DNA of 64,000 bases from Dipteris shenzhenensis (GCA_047967505.1 CM106541.1); one strand, 5' to 3'. Positions 1-11,592 are shown, numbered from the stretch's first letter. Numbers and translations: made by a program. The notes: generated from the letters alone by a model not told the origin.

Positions 1-17
1 ATATTATTGCACTATGA

Positions 18-64
<47 letters not shown>

Positions 65-118
65 TATGCACTATCAAATAAACCATTAATTATTTTTGTC
101 CATATTATTGCATTATGA

Positions 119-197
<79 letters not shown>

Positions 198-247
198 TCC
201 CATTGAATTAAATTAGTTTTTCTTGTCATTGTTATTGTGCTATGACA

Positions 248-300
<53 letters not shown>

Positions 301-362
301 ATGACATTCCTCTTGAAATAAATTAATTTTTCTTGTCATCGATATTATTCTCTCTCTCTCTT
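1..362. repeat. TC/CA microsatellite field with a minisatellite backbone
   Basis: Long dinucleotide runs occur at about 20-61 (TC), 121-157 (TC), 159-196 (CA), 250-298 (CT) and 347-362 (TC). Each run follows a variant of the word TATTGCACTATGACATTC (near 3, 105 and 230), and several are followed by an AATTAATTTTTCTTGTCAT-like spacer, so the microsatellites sit inside a degenerate unit of roughly 110-125 bp. The same word returns after the LINE at about 1048, so the array was probably continuous before that insertion. Open frames made only of Arg-Glu or Cys-Val dipeptides are artefacts of the runs. Confidence 0.9.
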
Positions 363-998
363 TCTGGAGATGTCATCCGGGGAAATGGATGAGAAGGCAT
401 TTCATAAAGCTTTGTTGGGAATATTGCAGCAAAAATGGCAATCAGCTGAAAAAAGGGCTAAGTATGAGTACTATTGTACGCATGTCAATCCCATTTATTG
501 GGACACCTACTCCAAAGAGGAAGAAAATGCACAAAAATACATAACTATGCCCATACCTGCAAATGCAAGGAGAAGCATTGCACTCATCCGCACCCGATTA
601 CACACTCTGGAGATAGAGAAAGGTGCTTGGGGAGATGTCTCAAGGGAACAAAGATTTTGCAAGCTGTGTGACCAAGAACAAGTAGAGACAGAAGCACATG
701 TCCTCCTTACATGCACACGGTATGCCTGCATAAGGAGGGACTTTAACAATATTACAGAGGAACACGACACCCTAGCAAGCTTGCTCTCACATAGCCATAT
801 AGCCACTCTGGGTAACTATATTGCCAAGGTTCTTAAATATCGTGAATGTTGTATTACTCAATGTATTTCAAAATAATTGTTCTCCCCCCCTTCCATAAAA
901 GGAAGGAGACACTTGTATCGTGACTTTTATGGGTCCCATGGGTCGGTATTTCGGCCCCCAGAGGACGGTAATACATTCTTCTTCTTCTTCTTCTCTCT
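363..998 (+). mobile_element. 5'-truncated LINE (non-LTR retrotransposon) 3' end
   Basis: This unit contains the last 168 codons of an open frame (370-876), a short 3' UTR and a terminal (TTC)n run at about 978-994. The 3' UTR has a small hairpin (CCTTCC-ATAAAA-GGAAGG near 890-907) and a C/G-rich stretch. Truncation at the 5' side and a simple-repeat tail are the usual result of target-primed reverse transcription. The insertion lies inside the TC microsatellite field, whose unit resumes downstream. I did not see a clear target-site duplication because both flanks are low complexity. Confidence 0.6.
370..876 (+). CDS. C-terminal part of LINE ORF2-like protein (partial)
   Basis: A 168-residue open frame. 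Near residues 98-115 it carries a CX2CX9HX4C finger (FCKLCD...VETEAHVLLTC), the arrangement found after the reverse transcriptase domain of many non-LTR retrotransposons. The preceding helical segment rich in Arg and aromatic residues (IALIRTRLHTLE) is also typical of that tail. No RT catalytic motif is present, so this is only the distal end. The ATG at 370 is simply the first Met after the truncation point and is unlikely to be a real start. The frame is uninterrupted, so the copy is fairly young or the region short. Exact LINE clade is not determined. Confidence 0.5.
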   Translation: MSSGEMDEKAFHKALLGILQQKWQSAEKRAKYEYYCTHVNPIYWDTYSKEEENAQKYITMPIPANARRSIALIRTRLHTLEIEKGAWGDVSREQRFCKLCDQEQVETEAHVLLTCTRYACIRRDFNNITEEHDTLASLLSHSHIATLGNYIAKVLKYRECCITQCISK

Positions 999-1822
999 CC
1001 ATCACATCCCATAGAAAGAAATTATTTAGTCTTCTTTGTCGGTGTTATTGCACTATGGTATTCTCTTAGTCTCTCCCCATGTCTTTGCCCTCTTCCAATC
1101 ACATGATTATAGTAAGTCTCACCTTCACGTTTAAGGATTGGCATGAATCTTATCCATATTTTGAAAATAAACCACTCAAAAATATTTTTTTCACGTGAAG
1201 TTGAAACTTGAGATGACTTATAATGAAGCAAACTTCAAACATGAATGATTGTGGAATAGACTAGAAATTGAAACTTAAGAGAACTCTTGTATCCATGTGA
1301 TGGGTTGACCTTTGTGGGGAGTCGCGTTTGCTGTGCCAAGATCCCATATTTCAAGGCCAAGATGATGTTTCAAGTGTTTGGCCCATAAGGGGAGGGGGGT
1401 GGGGTTGGAATATGAGTTGTGTGGCACAAACCCCTTCCCAAGGCATAAGGAAATATATGTGCAGCTAATAAGAAAAGGCAGCTATTTGAAGGAATAATGC
1501 CTGAAGCACGCACTGTATGACATGTGGAAAGACTAATCCCACAAGCATGGGGTGCTTGGGTATAGTTAAACGTTCTTGTGAAGCCTCTCTCATAATCTCG
1601 CCGGCCTTTTTGGAGAGTGATAGAGGCAGCGTGGCTAGGAGGAAGGGGGATTGGGACCCCCCTCTACTTGGTGTTATTTATGGACCACGTGTGTACCCAA
1701 CAATAGTTTAAAAATGACCTTTATTTGTTGCCAAATCTCAAATCTGAGCACGCAATGAGAAAATCTTGAAATTCTGAGTAATTTTATTTTTTGGACCACC
1801 TCAATCTGAGTTATGCATCAAA
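999..1822. other. Intergenic, no supportable gene
   Basis: The start (about 1020-1090) is a further degenerate copy of the microsatellite-bearing unit. From 1240 to 1740 there is GC-richer unique-looking sequence with a G-rich run near 1390-1406. A 64-codon frame at 1517-1711 has no recognisable motif. I see no gene. Confidence 0.6.
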
Positions 1823-2055
1823 AGTTATGACCCTTCAAAGTTTTGGCTTTATATAGGTGAAGAGTGCCCCCCCCCCCCAAAAAAAATAAAGGCCACGTGG
1901 CATTTCGACCGCCAAAGTGCCATGTGGCATCAGATTAGACACATCTAATCTGATGCCACATGGCACGTTGGCAGCCGAAATGCCACGTGGCATTTGTTTT
2001 TGTTGGGGGGGCACTCTTCACCTATACAGAGCCAAAACTTTGAAGGGTCATAACT
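1823..2055. mobile_element. Fold-back (MITE-like) inverted repeat
   Basis: The left arm from 1823 (AGTTATGACCCTTCAAAG...) and the right arm ending at 2055 (...CTTTGAAGGGTCATAACT) are near-complete reverse complements, and the pairing continues to the centre: CAGATTAGA-CACA-TCTAATCTG leaves only a four-base loop near 1944. Arms differ by a few substitutions and by the length of a poly-C/poly-G tract (about 1867-1880 versus 2006-2012). There is no coding capacity. Each arm contains the palindromic G-box word CCACGTGG (about 1892 and 1983). The family is unknown, and a target duplication was not clear. Confidence 0.75.
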
Positions 2056-3393
2056 TGCATAGCTTGGAAATACACCAAATGTTCAAATGATAAAACCATA
2101 TCTTTATCTTGTATCCTCGGCGAGAGCATGAGTCCGCATGCAATTCAAAATATCACTAGCTTCAAACAACATAATTATGGACCTAAATATGCCCCATACC
2201 CCATGCCCCCCCATCCCAACACACACACACTCACACACACTTACGAGTTGTCCCAGTCTGTTGGTGCAGAACAACCATCTATGACTAATATTCAAATCTC
2301 CTCGAACAGTTCGTATTTGTGCACTTGCAATCTTATTGCCAAAGGTGTTAGAGGTATTGCATGCAGGTCTTACCTCCATTGAAAACATGCTATCAGAATC
2401 TTGGGAAGAATACTCACCTTTGAATGTGATCTTCTAGTCATCTTCTTGCAACTGTTGAAGTACATCCCAAGTTGGGCTTTGGCTATTAATGTAGGCTCTT
2501 GAATGAATCTTCTGTTGCTTGTTGTTGAAGGTTTTCAAACAGATTTGCCAAGGTCACCAACTGAATGCGAAGTGAAGTCTCCAATGCAGGTGAGGCCCTT
2601 AATCCTTAGATAGGCAAAACAGATCGAGGCTTGGCATTCTTCATCATCCAGGTTCGGAAGCATGGTGAACTAATTCAATCTAAGGCATACTTCAACAATC
2701 CCTACCTCATAGACCTCTTAGAACAATTGCCCGGCCAAGACTTCAACATTAAGGGAAACTTTGATTGAGATTTTGACACAAGAAAATATGAGAACAATCG
2801 GAGTCGAACTTTTATTATGGAATGTTGACACACAAAGACAAAAACAGTAACAAATAGTTAGATGGCACATTGCATTCTCCTTCTACTAAGCTAAACAAAA
2901 TGTAATGGTTTGTATAGTAGCATCTAAGAATGCATATAATTCAATTCTAGAGTTTCGAGGGACAAGAATGGGAGCTATTTCTAGCTTTATTTTACTTCGT
3001 TAAATGTGTTATCCTACTCCTGTGTCCAAGTATATTGAACATGTTAGTGCAAGCATTTGAGCAACACAATCTTTTAAAAATAATTGATAATAGTGTCCCA
3101 CCTTTTAAAACTTTGCAATTGAGGCACATTCGTAGGGGTAATGAATTCGACTATGCATTATCAGGATCAACAGTTATCCCTCAATAAATGATAACGTGAG
3201 CAAGGAGCACCCCATATGAAACTCCAAGCCTTCATTTCTTGGAATTCAGGACAATCAAATGCGGCTGATAGTTTGTGAATACTTGCCAAGCTTACTCGAG
3301 TTGTGTGTGGTTATCAAGAGAAAAGAAGTCCATGAAGCTATATAGTTCCTTTCCCACCACATCTCATTGTAAATTTGATCAATGAATAGTAGG
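2056..3393. other. Intergenic, no supportable gene
   Basis: AT-rich sequence with a short CA-rich tract at about 2219-2243. Overlapping frames at 2104-2388 on both strands are mutual shadows without motifs. Parts of 2400-2840 might be old retroelement sequence, but I could not recognise any domain. Confidence 0.55.
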
Positions 3394-3700
3394 CTATAAG
3401 AATCTGGTATTGTCACCTTCTTTATACCCATCAATACATGCTCTTACAGATGTCGATCTCCTTTTTAATACTACCACAATTGGGGAGCACCATTCAAATA
3501 TGCTTATAGGGGAGATGAGTCCACCTTCTAAAAGCTTCAAATCTATCAATAATATACTTCCTATAGCTTTTTTGCCAACCTCTGGCTTGGTTGTCATACG
3601 GAATTTGCATTAGGATTAAGTGGGACTTGGTGTACAACATGGATGATATTTTTGTGTTGATTTCATTAAGAAACAAAACATGCATATAAGGGTTTTAAGT
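3394..3700 (-). pseudogene. Ty3/gypsy reverse transcriptase remnant
   Basis: On the minus strand the frame ending at 3394 reads LLEGGLISPISIFEW followed by CSPIVVVLKR and ACIDGYKEGD. This follows the start of the Ty3/gypsy RT domain, where a 'leader-G-I-P-S-W-SPIV-V-KK' segment precedes 'R-CVDYR-LN'. The preceding segment on the same strand, in another frame (3494-3685), is compatible with the linker upstream of RT. The catalytic YVDD block, RNase H and integrase are absent, so this is a short fossil of pol. Confidence 0.45.
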
Positions 3701-4429
3701 TTGTATGCCCTAATAAAAACAAAACTCTACAATGTTCGCTAGGGTTTGAAACTTTTATTATAAAAATTAAGTTTCACCAAGATTTACATCTTTTCTACTG
3801 ACAATCAAAATAAAATACATGAAATTATATCATATTTTGTAGACACTATGAAACTAAAACACAATATATGTAAACTTTCACCAATATTTTGTACTAAGAT
3901 ATAAGTATACCTCTTACAAAAATTCCCATGGTATATAACCAATGAAGGATGCATGCCTTTCAAATCCTAATATGTCTGAAAAATAAGATCGATGAATTCC
4001 CAATAATGATTCCAATTCATCCTAGATAGCAAGATAGATTTGAAGATGTCAAACATGACAATTTGTTGGGGGTGCCATGAAAAATTTCAAATGGGACAAT
4101 TTGTTGGGGGTGCCATGAAAAATGTTCGTATGCAAGTGACGAGTATAAGAAATAATGCCAAAATTATATGATTGACCTAGCCATCAATGCCAGTAGAGTA
4201 ATGCAGCACCTTGTAGCTTAAAGGGATATTTTATATGCTTTCATTTTCATCTCTAGGGCATACAACTCATTTCTCTTACAATGCTAATAGAAAGGACACA
4301 TACAAAAGGATTGCCCCCTTAAAATGTTGTAGTAGCCTCAAGTGTGGGAACCCTCTATCTCCAATCAAGTCCATGTGATTGCACTTGAATGGCCAACAAG
4401 AAATGGGCTAACTCTAGTAGGAGTTTATA
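3701..4429. other. AT-rich intergenic DNA with one short direct repeat
   Basis: No gene is visible. A 29-bp direct repeat beginning GACAATTTGTTGGGGGTGCC occurs at 4057-4085 and 4095-4123, separated by 9 bp. Confidence 0.55.
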
Positions 4430-5728
4430 CTTAATCCTAGGCATGAGCACTAGCTTTAGCCATAGCTGATGAGGTGTCTGCTCAACCATTAGATGGAGGT
4501 TTGGATGGCAATTTTTACTTGATCCTAGGCATGAGCACCAACGCCTCAAGCCATAGTTGATGAAGCTTTTGATCACCCATCACATGGAGGATTGGATGGT
4601 ACACGTGCTGATGGATTATCAAAAATTCAATGCTATTTGAGTTCGTGATTAATATTGCATGCGTACACGACATGAAATCTTGAGACAAGATCTTATATTT
4701 ACACGAAACCTTGAGATAGCATGAGGAGGGTGGTGTGCATATACCTTCACACTTTGAGGAGTATAGTCTCCCGGATGTGCCAGATGATGATGAGGGTATG
4801 GTGGACATGATGGATTCTATTTTTAGGGGCAATGCACGTGATGTCTGAGTCTGAGGTTGTGTAGATGGTACCTTTAATAGAGGAGTTACAGATCTTATGG
4901 ACAGGAGTGCGGGTCTTTGATATTTCAAGAGCTCCTAGACATACCAATGACATTTTTGTGTGGAACACATCGATTGAAAGAGAGTCACGTATGATTGTAG
5001 AGTCATGGCTAGCTTCACACAAGATAGATGAGCAAGTGCTTCGGATACCAATCTTCTCTCCTCAGTTGGATTATTGTGGGACCATACACAAAATCTATGA
5101 AATTGATTTTAGATGATTCAGTATTTTCATTTGTGATGTAAAATGGTTTAGAACTATTTATGATGGTCTTTGTTCTTCCCAAGCATTGTGAGCAAGTGCA
5201 TACTAATGATTTAATTAATTGAATCTTTCATTTTTAAATATCAATTGGTACATGTACTTAAGCATAGTTTCATATAATTGATGGAATTTGCAACCATCTT
5301 CAATATAGGTGGTTTTTCATCCAGATCGTTCTGATCCAAGATGGTGGTACGTGATCCAAGTTGCACCACGAAGTAAGCAAATTTTTGAAGATAGAGATGT
5401 GGATATGGAGATGCCACTACCAATGCCAGATCCAGTTGATCCAGATGGATTTAGAGAAGAAGATAAAGATCACAATAGGAGCCAAGAGATAGATGTGCAT
5501 AATGACATCATATGGGAGGAAGATGGAGATCACGATATTGAGGAAGAAGATGACGATCATCAAGAATCACCCGACTTTATTGAAGAAGATGATCAAGTCT
5601 ATGGTGAACGTACGATGCCAGAGTACGATGATGGTATAGGAGATCAACTCAGTATAGAGTTGGCGATAGACTTGTTTGACACACTAGACTTGGCTCAGGA
5701 TGAAGCCAAGTCTCAAACGTGGACATGA
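4430..5728 (+). pseudogene. CACTA-1 TNP2-like transposase remnant (internally deleted)
   Basis: Three pieces of a TNP2-like protein lie in order on the plus strand. At about 4431-4860 there is a decayed N-terminal region containing an imperfect duplication (A-AIADE...GGLDG twice) and an acidic stretch ending MVDMMDSIFRGNARDV. It joins directly to 4865-5112, beginning PLIEELQILWTGV, which matches the end of the Transposase_21 domain in element B (PLIDELEILWRGIEVHDVSR), then a DUF4216-like start (DYCGTIHKIYEIDFR). After an intron-like gap, 5309-5728 gives the acidic C-terminus (SDPRWWYVIQVAPRSKQ). The central transposase core and DUF4218 are missing, so it cannot be active. Confidence 0.6.
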
Positions 5729-5839
5729 ATATATGAGCTTCAAACTTGAATTACATGCTCTTGTACTTTTATTCTTTTAAAGGATCAAACATGTATGAAA
5801 CTAATTTTTTTTTTCATTGGGTAAAACTATCTTTAAAGG

Positions 5840-6066
5840 TCAGTATGGGGAAAAAAACACTATAAAACGTCGCTATATAATGACCTTATACAAGTCTGGA
5901 AAGTGTCGCTATATAGCGATACTTTTATAAACGTCGCTAGCAACATTTATAAAAGTGTCGCTATATAGTGACACTTTTGATGCCCGCTTTGCATACCAAC
6001 GATTACGCCCCATGCACACTAAACGTTGGTGCTTAACCGTTAGAATAAGGCCCATGTGTAGTAGTG
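5840..6066 (+). mobile_element. CACTA-1 3' terminus and subterminal repeats
   Basis: Downstream of the TNP2 remnant the word GTCGCTATATA(G) recurs in direct and inverted orientation at about 5869, 5905, 5933 and 5957. The element ends ...CCCATGTGTAGTAGTG at 6066, which is CACTACTACACATGGG read from the end, a canonical CACTA terminus. The matching 5' terminus was not found in the window, so only this end is bounded. Confidence 0.65.
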
Positions 6067-6166
6067 AGATTGAGTATTTGTAATGAAATTATATTAGAAA
6101 CCCTAGGTATGTTGAATGGTAAACCCTAGGTATCTAATTCATGAGCAAACCCTAGGTAAGATCTAT
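6067..6166. repeat. Spacer with three AAACCCTAGGTA words
   Basis: The 100-bp interval between the CACTA-1 end and element A contains AAACCCTAGGTA at 6098-6109, 6121-6132 and 6147-6158. The starts are 23 and 26 bp apart. The last three bases, TAT, are the left target-site duplication of element A. Confidence 0.6.
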
Positions 6167-6179
6167 CACAACAACACAA

Positions 6180-6420
6180 AGCAACTATAGACGCACTGGA
6201 TAAATGCACAAAATAGCGAGCGCGTCTATAGGTGTTGCTTGAATAGAGAAATTACGAGCACGTCTAACACTTGTCTATTTGCGTGTGTATTAACACGTCT
6301 ATTTGCACGTCTACAGTGAGAAAATACAGGCCCGTCTAACATTGCATTGAGTCAACGTGTCTATTTGCACGTGTATTAGCGCGTTTACATTGGGAATTAG
6401 ACGCGTATTTAGATGCAAAA
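6180..6420. promoter_or_regulatory. Subterminal GCGTCTAT repeat cluster (left end of A)
   Basis: Inside the left terminus the words (G/A)CGTCTAT, GCGTCTATA and TAGACGCG recur in both orientations about a dozen times, for example near 6187, 6220, 6262, 6296 and 6400. Equivalent clusters start the other two tandem units (about 8893-9130 and 11606-11845). In En/Spm, TnpA binds short words repeated in the subterminal regions. By analogy these are candidate binding sites, which is inference. Confidence 0.6.
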
Positions 6421-6605
6421 CAGAGAATACAGAAAGTGAGATTTTGGTGTACATCATTGCTTTCCAAACATTGCCCATGATTACCAAAGCACATAATTTT
6501 AACAAAAACATCAATGCTTTTTTGCAAGCCCACATATACAAGAATTAAGTGAGGTGAGGAGAATGAGACAATATGTAAAATAGTTTTGCCAATATCAATG
6601 ATGGG

Positions 6606-8805
6606 CTATGGTTCAATCTCATCCTCAATGAGATCAACCCTTGCCAAACTATATACTTCAAAATCCAAACAAGTGTTTAGATCTACAAATACATTCAACC
6701 CACTACTACTTGTGCTACTCATGTGCTCATCGAGATCAACATCACCAATGGTAGGCTCGTCCTCACGGGTAATGGCCTCAATATCTGTATCTCCTATCTC
6801 ATGATCATCCTCCCCTCTCATATCACGGGCATCATCATGTCCATGGCCATGATCATCCTCCATACGCTCCATATTAGTAAATGTACTATACATCACTTTG
6901 GAACGTGGCATAATAGGTATGACATGCCACCATCTATTATTATCCACCATTGGTTGATAGACAACCTAATTCAAACACAAATACAATCATGTTATTTTCC
7001 TTGCATCAAATATTTAAAAGCCAATATTTTTATATGTGTGCACAGTACCTATTCACATTGTTGTGGTAGTGCTAGTGTGTCCTTCCTACTTTGCCGAAAC
7101 TTTGTGGAGTCAATAGTTACAAAGCCACTTGCATGGCATTTGATTGTTGCTTTAGGGCCTCTTTCCACCATGTCCTTAAACTACTTTACATCCCAAACAT
7201 ACACAAAGAAGCGTCGAAAGTCAAGCTTAATAATATCTTGGATTATGCCACAATAATCATCCATGGCTCCATTGGCTCCCTCAAAGCTAGCAATGACGCC
7301 GCAATCTTGTGTGTTTCTCTTATCATCAATCCGTTGTGTTCGAAAATGCTTGCCCTCACACCATATAGCATTGAACATAGTGCACTACACCAAGAAAAAA
7401 TCAATTAAATAAGCAATCTAAATTATTGAAAGCTCCTAACTTATGCATAACATTCTATATACCGACCTTGCTCATGCATCCCCTAGCATAATCCCATTCT
7501 TCCATTGTGATATGCATCCCCTCGTCTTTCTCTGCTTTCTCCATTTCATCAAGTAGCCAATCCACATGAATATCCTTTGGAAGTGCTCTTAGATACTGAG
7601 GGTATGGCACACGAGATCCGTGGTGTGTACGAAAGAGGGCCCTTTCTTCTTGTCTTCTTGCCTTTGTATCCTCATATCTTATCACCCATCTTTTCATCAC
7701 ATCACTATTAAGCACGCAATAGAGGTTGATACTATTATGCAACTCTGTGTCTATTACTTTGTTGCGTCCTTTCCCTTGAGGCACAATAGAGGTCATCCTT
7801 AGGTCTTCATCATCTCTCCATAGTCGTGGGAGAGAGCTATCCACATCAACAAGAAACTCAGAAATATATACAAGTGACTCTTGTACCAACCAACCCTCGG
7901 CCATGCTACCTTCGGGTCTTGCATTTTGTCTCACGAAGCCCTTCAAGGTCTTCATGAAGCGCTCGAGGAAGAACAACCATCGTGCATGTATAGTACCGCA
8001 TATAGCAATCTCATCCACCAAATGCACTATAAGATGTAGTTGGCTTGTGAGAATAGAATGTGGAAATGTCTCCTCCACTAAACAAACCACCTCCACTCAC
8101 ATAACTCGAGCATTCTCAAGCGTGGTGGGATCTATTTCCTTTGAGCTCACATACCTAGAAATGAAAAAGTACACCATATTAGCAATATGAACACCTTGCA
8201 TGGAGCATTGATATGCATCATATTTTGTATCATGTAAAGTACCTCACAAGCTCGCCCATCTTGTAAATACAATCTTTCACCTCCTTCGATGCACTATGTG
8301 AAATGCTAGTAGGTAGTATGAATTGAACCCACGAGGAGGTGGTTGATTAGTTGCTTATAATTATTCACTCACAAATTTGAAAGGAAAAAGATATTATGCA
8401 CATAAAATACTTACTTGGAGCATCTTGAGCCAATCATGAGATTTCAAGCCATATAAGTGCTCTACACCTCTTTTCTTGCTCTTTGTAAAGGCTCCCTTCA
8501 AACACCTCATGCATCCAGTGGGAGTACGAATTGTAGTAATAGCACGCTTCACCGTCGCCATCTCTAGCTTTGATAACCTCCACGGTGCACAAGGTAAAAA
8601 AACACGCCCATTTGGTCTCTCTTGTGGCCAAGCTTCACGCATCCTCCCTATGGTACGTAGATCCTCCCTTATGCCTACGGAATCTCGTGTCCCATTCAAA
8701 TGCTCCTAAATGGTAGATGCCACATTCTTGAAGATATGCATGGGATCAAGCAAGTGATTGATCTTGAGGTGGGACCAATATGGTAAACGATAAAAGATGG
8801 AGTAT
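6606..8805 (-). pseudogene. TNP2-like transposase, C-terminal exons, unit 1
   Basis: Exons read from the minus strand: about 8805-8415 (PYWSHLKINHLLDPMHIF..., ending at a GTAAGT donor), a short exon ending at about 8243 (SHSASKEVKDCIYKMGELVR), 8154-7467 (DUF4218), 7384-7049 (DUF4216), and 6965-6606 (acidic C-terminus with NRWWHVIPIMPRSK). The DUF4218 exon has the diagnostic order HLIVHLVDEIAICGTIHARW, FMKTLKGFVRQNARPEGSMA. DUF4216 shows DDYCGIIQDIIKLDF...VKWF. Lesions: TGG-to-TAG in the first exon (near 8707) and a TGA just before the DUF4218 core. These domains accompany Transposase_21 in CACTA TNP2 proteins. Confidence 0.75.
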
Positions 8806-8879
8806 CTAAACAAAATAAAGTGTTAGCGGGCAATCTTTATTTCCAGCCAATATAGCACACAATAGTTACAAACCCTTAC

Positions 8880-11592
8880 CACAACAACACAAAGCAACTA
8901 TAGATGCGCTTGATGGACGTGCAAAATAGCGGGCGCGTCTATAGGCATTGCTTGAATAGAGAAATTACGAGCGCGTCTAATAGCATGGCTAACAGCTCGT
9001 CTATTTATGCGTGTATTAACACGTCTATTTATGCATCTACACTGAGAAAATACGGGCTCGTCTAACATTGCGTTTATAAGCGTGTCTATTACCACGTTTA
9101 CACTGGGAATTAGACGCGTATTTAGATGCAAAACAGAGAATACAGAAAGTGAGATTTTGGTGTACATCATTGCTTTCCAAACATTGCCCATGATTACCAA
9201 AGCACATAATTTTAACAAAAACATCAATGCTTTTTTGCAAGCCCACATATACAAGAATAAGGTGAGGTGAGGAGAATGAGACAATATGTAAAATAGTTTT
9301 GCCAATATCAATGATGGGCTATGGTTCAATCTCATCCTCAATGAGATCAACCCTTGCCAAACTATATACTTCAAAATCCAAACAAGTGTTTAGATCTACA
9401 AATACATTCAACCCACTACTACTTGTGCTACTCATGTGCTCATCGAGATCAACATCACCAATGGTAGGCTCGTCCTCACGGGTAATGGCCTCAATATCTG
9501 TATCTCCTATCTCATGATCATCCTCCTCTCTCATATCTTGGGCATCATCATGTCCATGGCCATGATCATCCTCCATACGCTCCATATTAGTAAATGTACT
9601 ATACATCACTTTGGAACGTGGCATAATAGGTATGACATGCCACCATCTATTATTATCTACCATTGGTTGATAGACAACCTAATTCAAACACAAATACAAT
9701 CATGTTATTTTCCTTGCATCAAATATTTAAAAGCCAATATTTTTATATGTGTGCACAGTACCTATTCACATTGTTGTGGTAGTGCTAGTGTGTCCTTCCT
9801 ACTTTGCCGAAACTTTGTGGAGTCAATAGTTACAAAGCCACTTGCATGGCATTTGATTGTTGCTTTAGGGCCTCTTTCCACCATGTCCTTAAACTACTTT
9901 ACATCCCAAACATACACAAAGAAGCGTCGAAAGTCAAGCTTAATAATATCTTGGATTATGCCACAATAATCATCCATGGCTCCATTGGCTCCCTCAAAGC
10001 TAGCAATGACGCCGCAATCTTGTGTGTTTCTTTTATCATCAATCCGTTGTGTTCGAAAATGCTTGCCCTCACACCATATAGCATTGAACATAGTGCACTA
10101 CACCAAGAAAAAATCAATTAAATAAGCAATCTAAATTATTGAAAGCTCCTAACTTATGCATAACATTCTATATACCGACCTTGCTCATGCATCCCCTAGC
10201 ATAATCCCATTCTTCCATTGTGATATGCATCCCCTCGTCTTTCTCTGCTTTCTCCATTTCATCAAGTAGCCAATCCACATGAATATCCTTTGGAAGTGCT
10301 CTTAGATACTGAGGGTATGGCACACGAGATCCGTGGTGTGTACGAAAGAGGGCCCTTTCTTCTTGTCTTCTTGCCTTTGTATCCTCATATCTTGTCACCC
10401 ATCTTTTCATCACATCACTATTAAGCACGCAATAGAGGTTGATACTATTATGCAACTCTGTGTCTATTACTTTGTTGCGTCCTTTCCCTTGAGGCACAAT
10501 AGAGGTCATCCTTAGGTCTTCATCATCTCTCCATAGTCGTGGGAGAGAGCTATCCACATCAACAAGAAACTCAGAAATATATACAAGTGACTCTTGTACC
10601 AACCAACCCTCGGCCATGCTACCTTCGGGTCTTGCATTTTGTCTCACGAAGCCCTTCAAGGTCTTCATGAAGCGCTCGAGGAAGAACAACCATCGTGCAT
10701 GTATAGTACCGCATATAGCAATCTCATCCACCAAATGCACTATAAGATGTAGTTGGCTTGTGAGAATAGAATGTGGAAATGTCTCCTCCACTAAACAAAC
10801 CACCTCCACTCACATAACTCGAGCATTCTCAAGCGTGGTGGGATCTATTTCCTTTGAGCTCACATACCTAGAAATGAAAAAGTACACCATATTAGCAATA
10901 TGAACACCTTGCATGGAGCATTGATACGCATCATATTTTGTATCATGTAAAGTACCTCACAAGCTCGCCCATCTTGTAAATACAATCTTTCACCTCCTTC
11001 GATGCACTATGTGAAATGCTAGTAGGTAGTATGAATTGAACCCACGAGGAGGTGGTTGATTAGTTGCTTATAATTATTCACTCACAAATTTGAAAGGAAA
11101 AAGATATTATGCACATAAAATACTTACTTGGAGCATCTTGAGCCAATCATGAGATTTCAAGCCATATAAGTGCTCTACACCTCTTTTCTTGCTCTTTGTA
11201 AAGGCTCCCTTCAAACACCTCATGCATCCAGTGGGAGTACGAATTGTAGTAATAGCACGCTTCACTGCCGCCATCTCTAGCTTTGATAACCTCCACGGTG
11301 CACAAGGTAAAAAAACACGCCCATTTGGTCTCTCTTGTGGCCAAGCTTCACGCATCCTCCCTATGGTACGTAGATCCTCCCTTATGCCTACGGAATCTTG
11401 TGTCCCATTCAAATGCTCCCAAATGGTAGATGCCACATTCTTGAAGATATACAAGGGATCAAGCAAGTGATTGATCTTGAGGTGGGACCAATATGGTAAA
11501 CGATAAAAGATGGAGTATCTAAACAAAATAAAGTGTTAGCGGGCAATCTTTATTTCCAGCCAATATAGCACACAATAGTTACAAACCCTTAC
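8880..11592 (-). repeat. Element A tandem unit 2 (2,713 bp)
   Basis: A near-identical copy of unit 1, also starting with the terminus CACAACAACAC. The flanking base triplet is TAC rather than TAT, so this internal terminus is not a separate insertion with its own target duplication. The inner edge joins the terminus of unit 3 at 11593. Confidence 0.9.
9319..11518 (-). pseudogene. TNP2-like transposase, C-terminal exons, unit 2
   Basis: Same exon set as unit 1, displaced by 2,713 bp: about 11518-11128, an exon ending near 10956, 10867-10180 (DUF4218), 10097-9762 (DUF4216), 9678-9319 (acidic tail). The Trp codon lost in unit 1 is intact here, but the TGA before the DUF4218 core is shared. Differences from unit 1 in the tail are a few residues (for example DAQDMREEDD versus DARDMRGEDD). 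It has no upstream exons of its own and is preceded by the terminus of unit 3, so it would need a fortuitous promoter to be expressed. Confidence 0.75.

Larger units (their letters stand above)
6167..8879 (-). repeat. Element A tandem unit 1 (2,713 bp)
   Basis: This unit begins with the element terminus CACAACAACAC, then subterminal repeats, then the 3' half of the TNP2-like gene on the minus strand. It differs from unit 2 by only scattered substitutions. Its inner edge (AAACCCTTAC) abuts the terminus of unit 2 at 8880. Confidence 0.9.

Noticed and set aside
4-195. Open frames with Arg-Glu and Cys-Val dipeptide runs
   Set aside because: They are direct translations of TC/CA microsatellites.
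2104-2388. Long overlapping frames on both strands
   Set aside because: They are antisense shadows of each other, partly over a CA-rich tract, with no motif.
6723-7408. Plus-strand frames of up to 177 codons repeated in units 1, 2 and 3
   Set aside because: They are antisense to the DUF4216 and acidic-tail exons of the TNP2-like gene. Their repetition only reflects the tandem duplication.
7903-8190. Plus-strand 95-codon frames repeated three times
   Set aside because: They lie antisense to the DUF4218 exon, which has clear conserved motifs on the minus strand.
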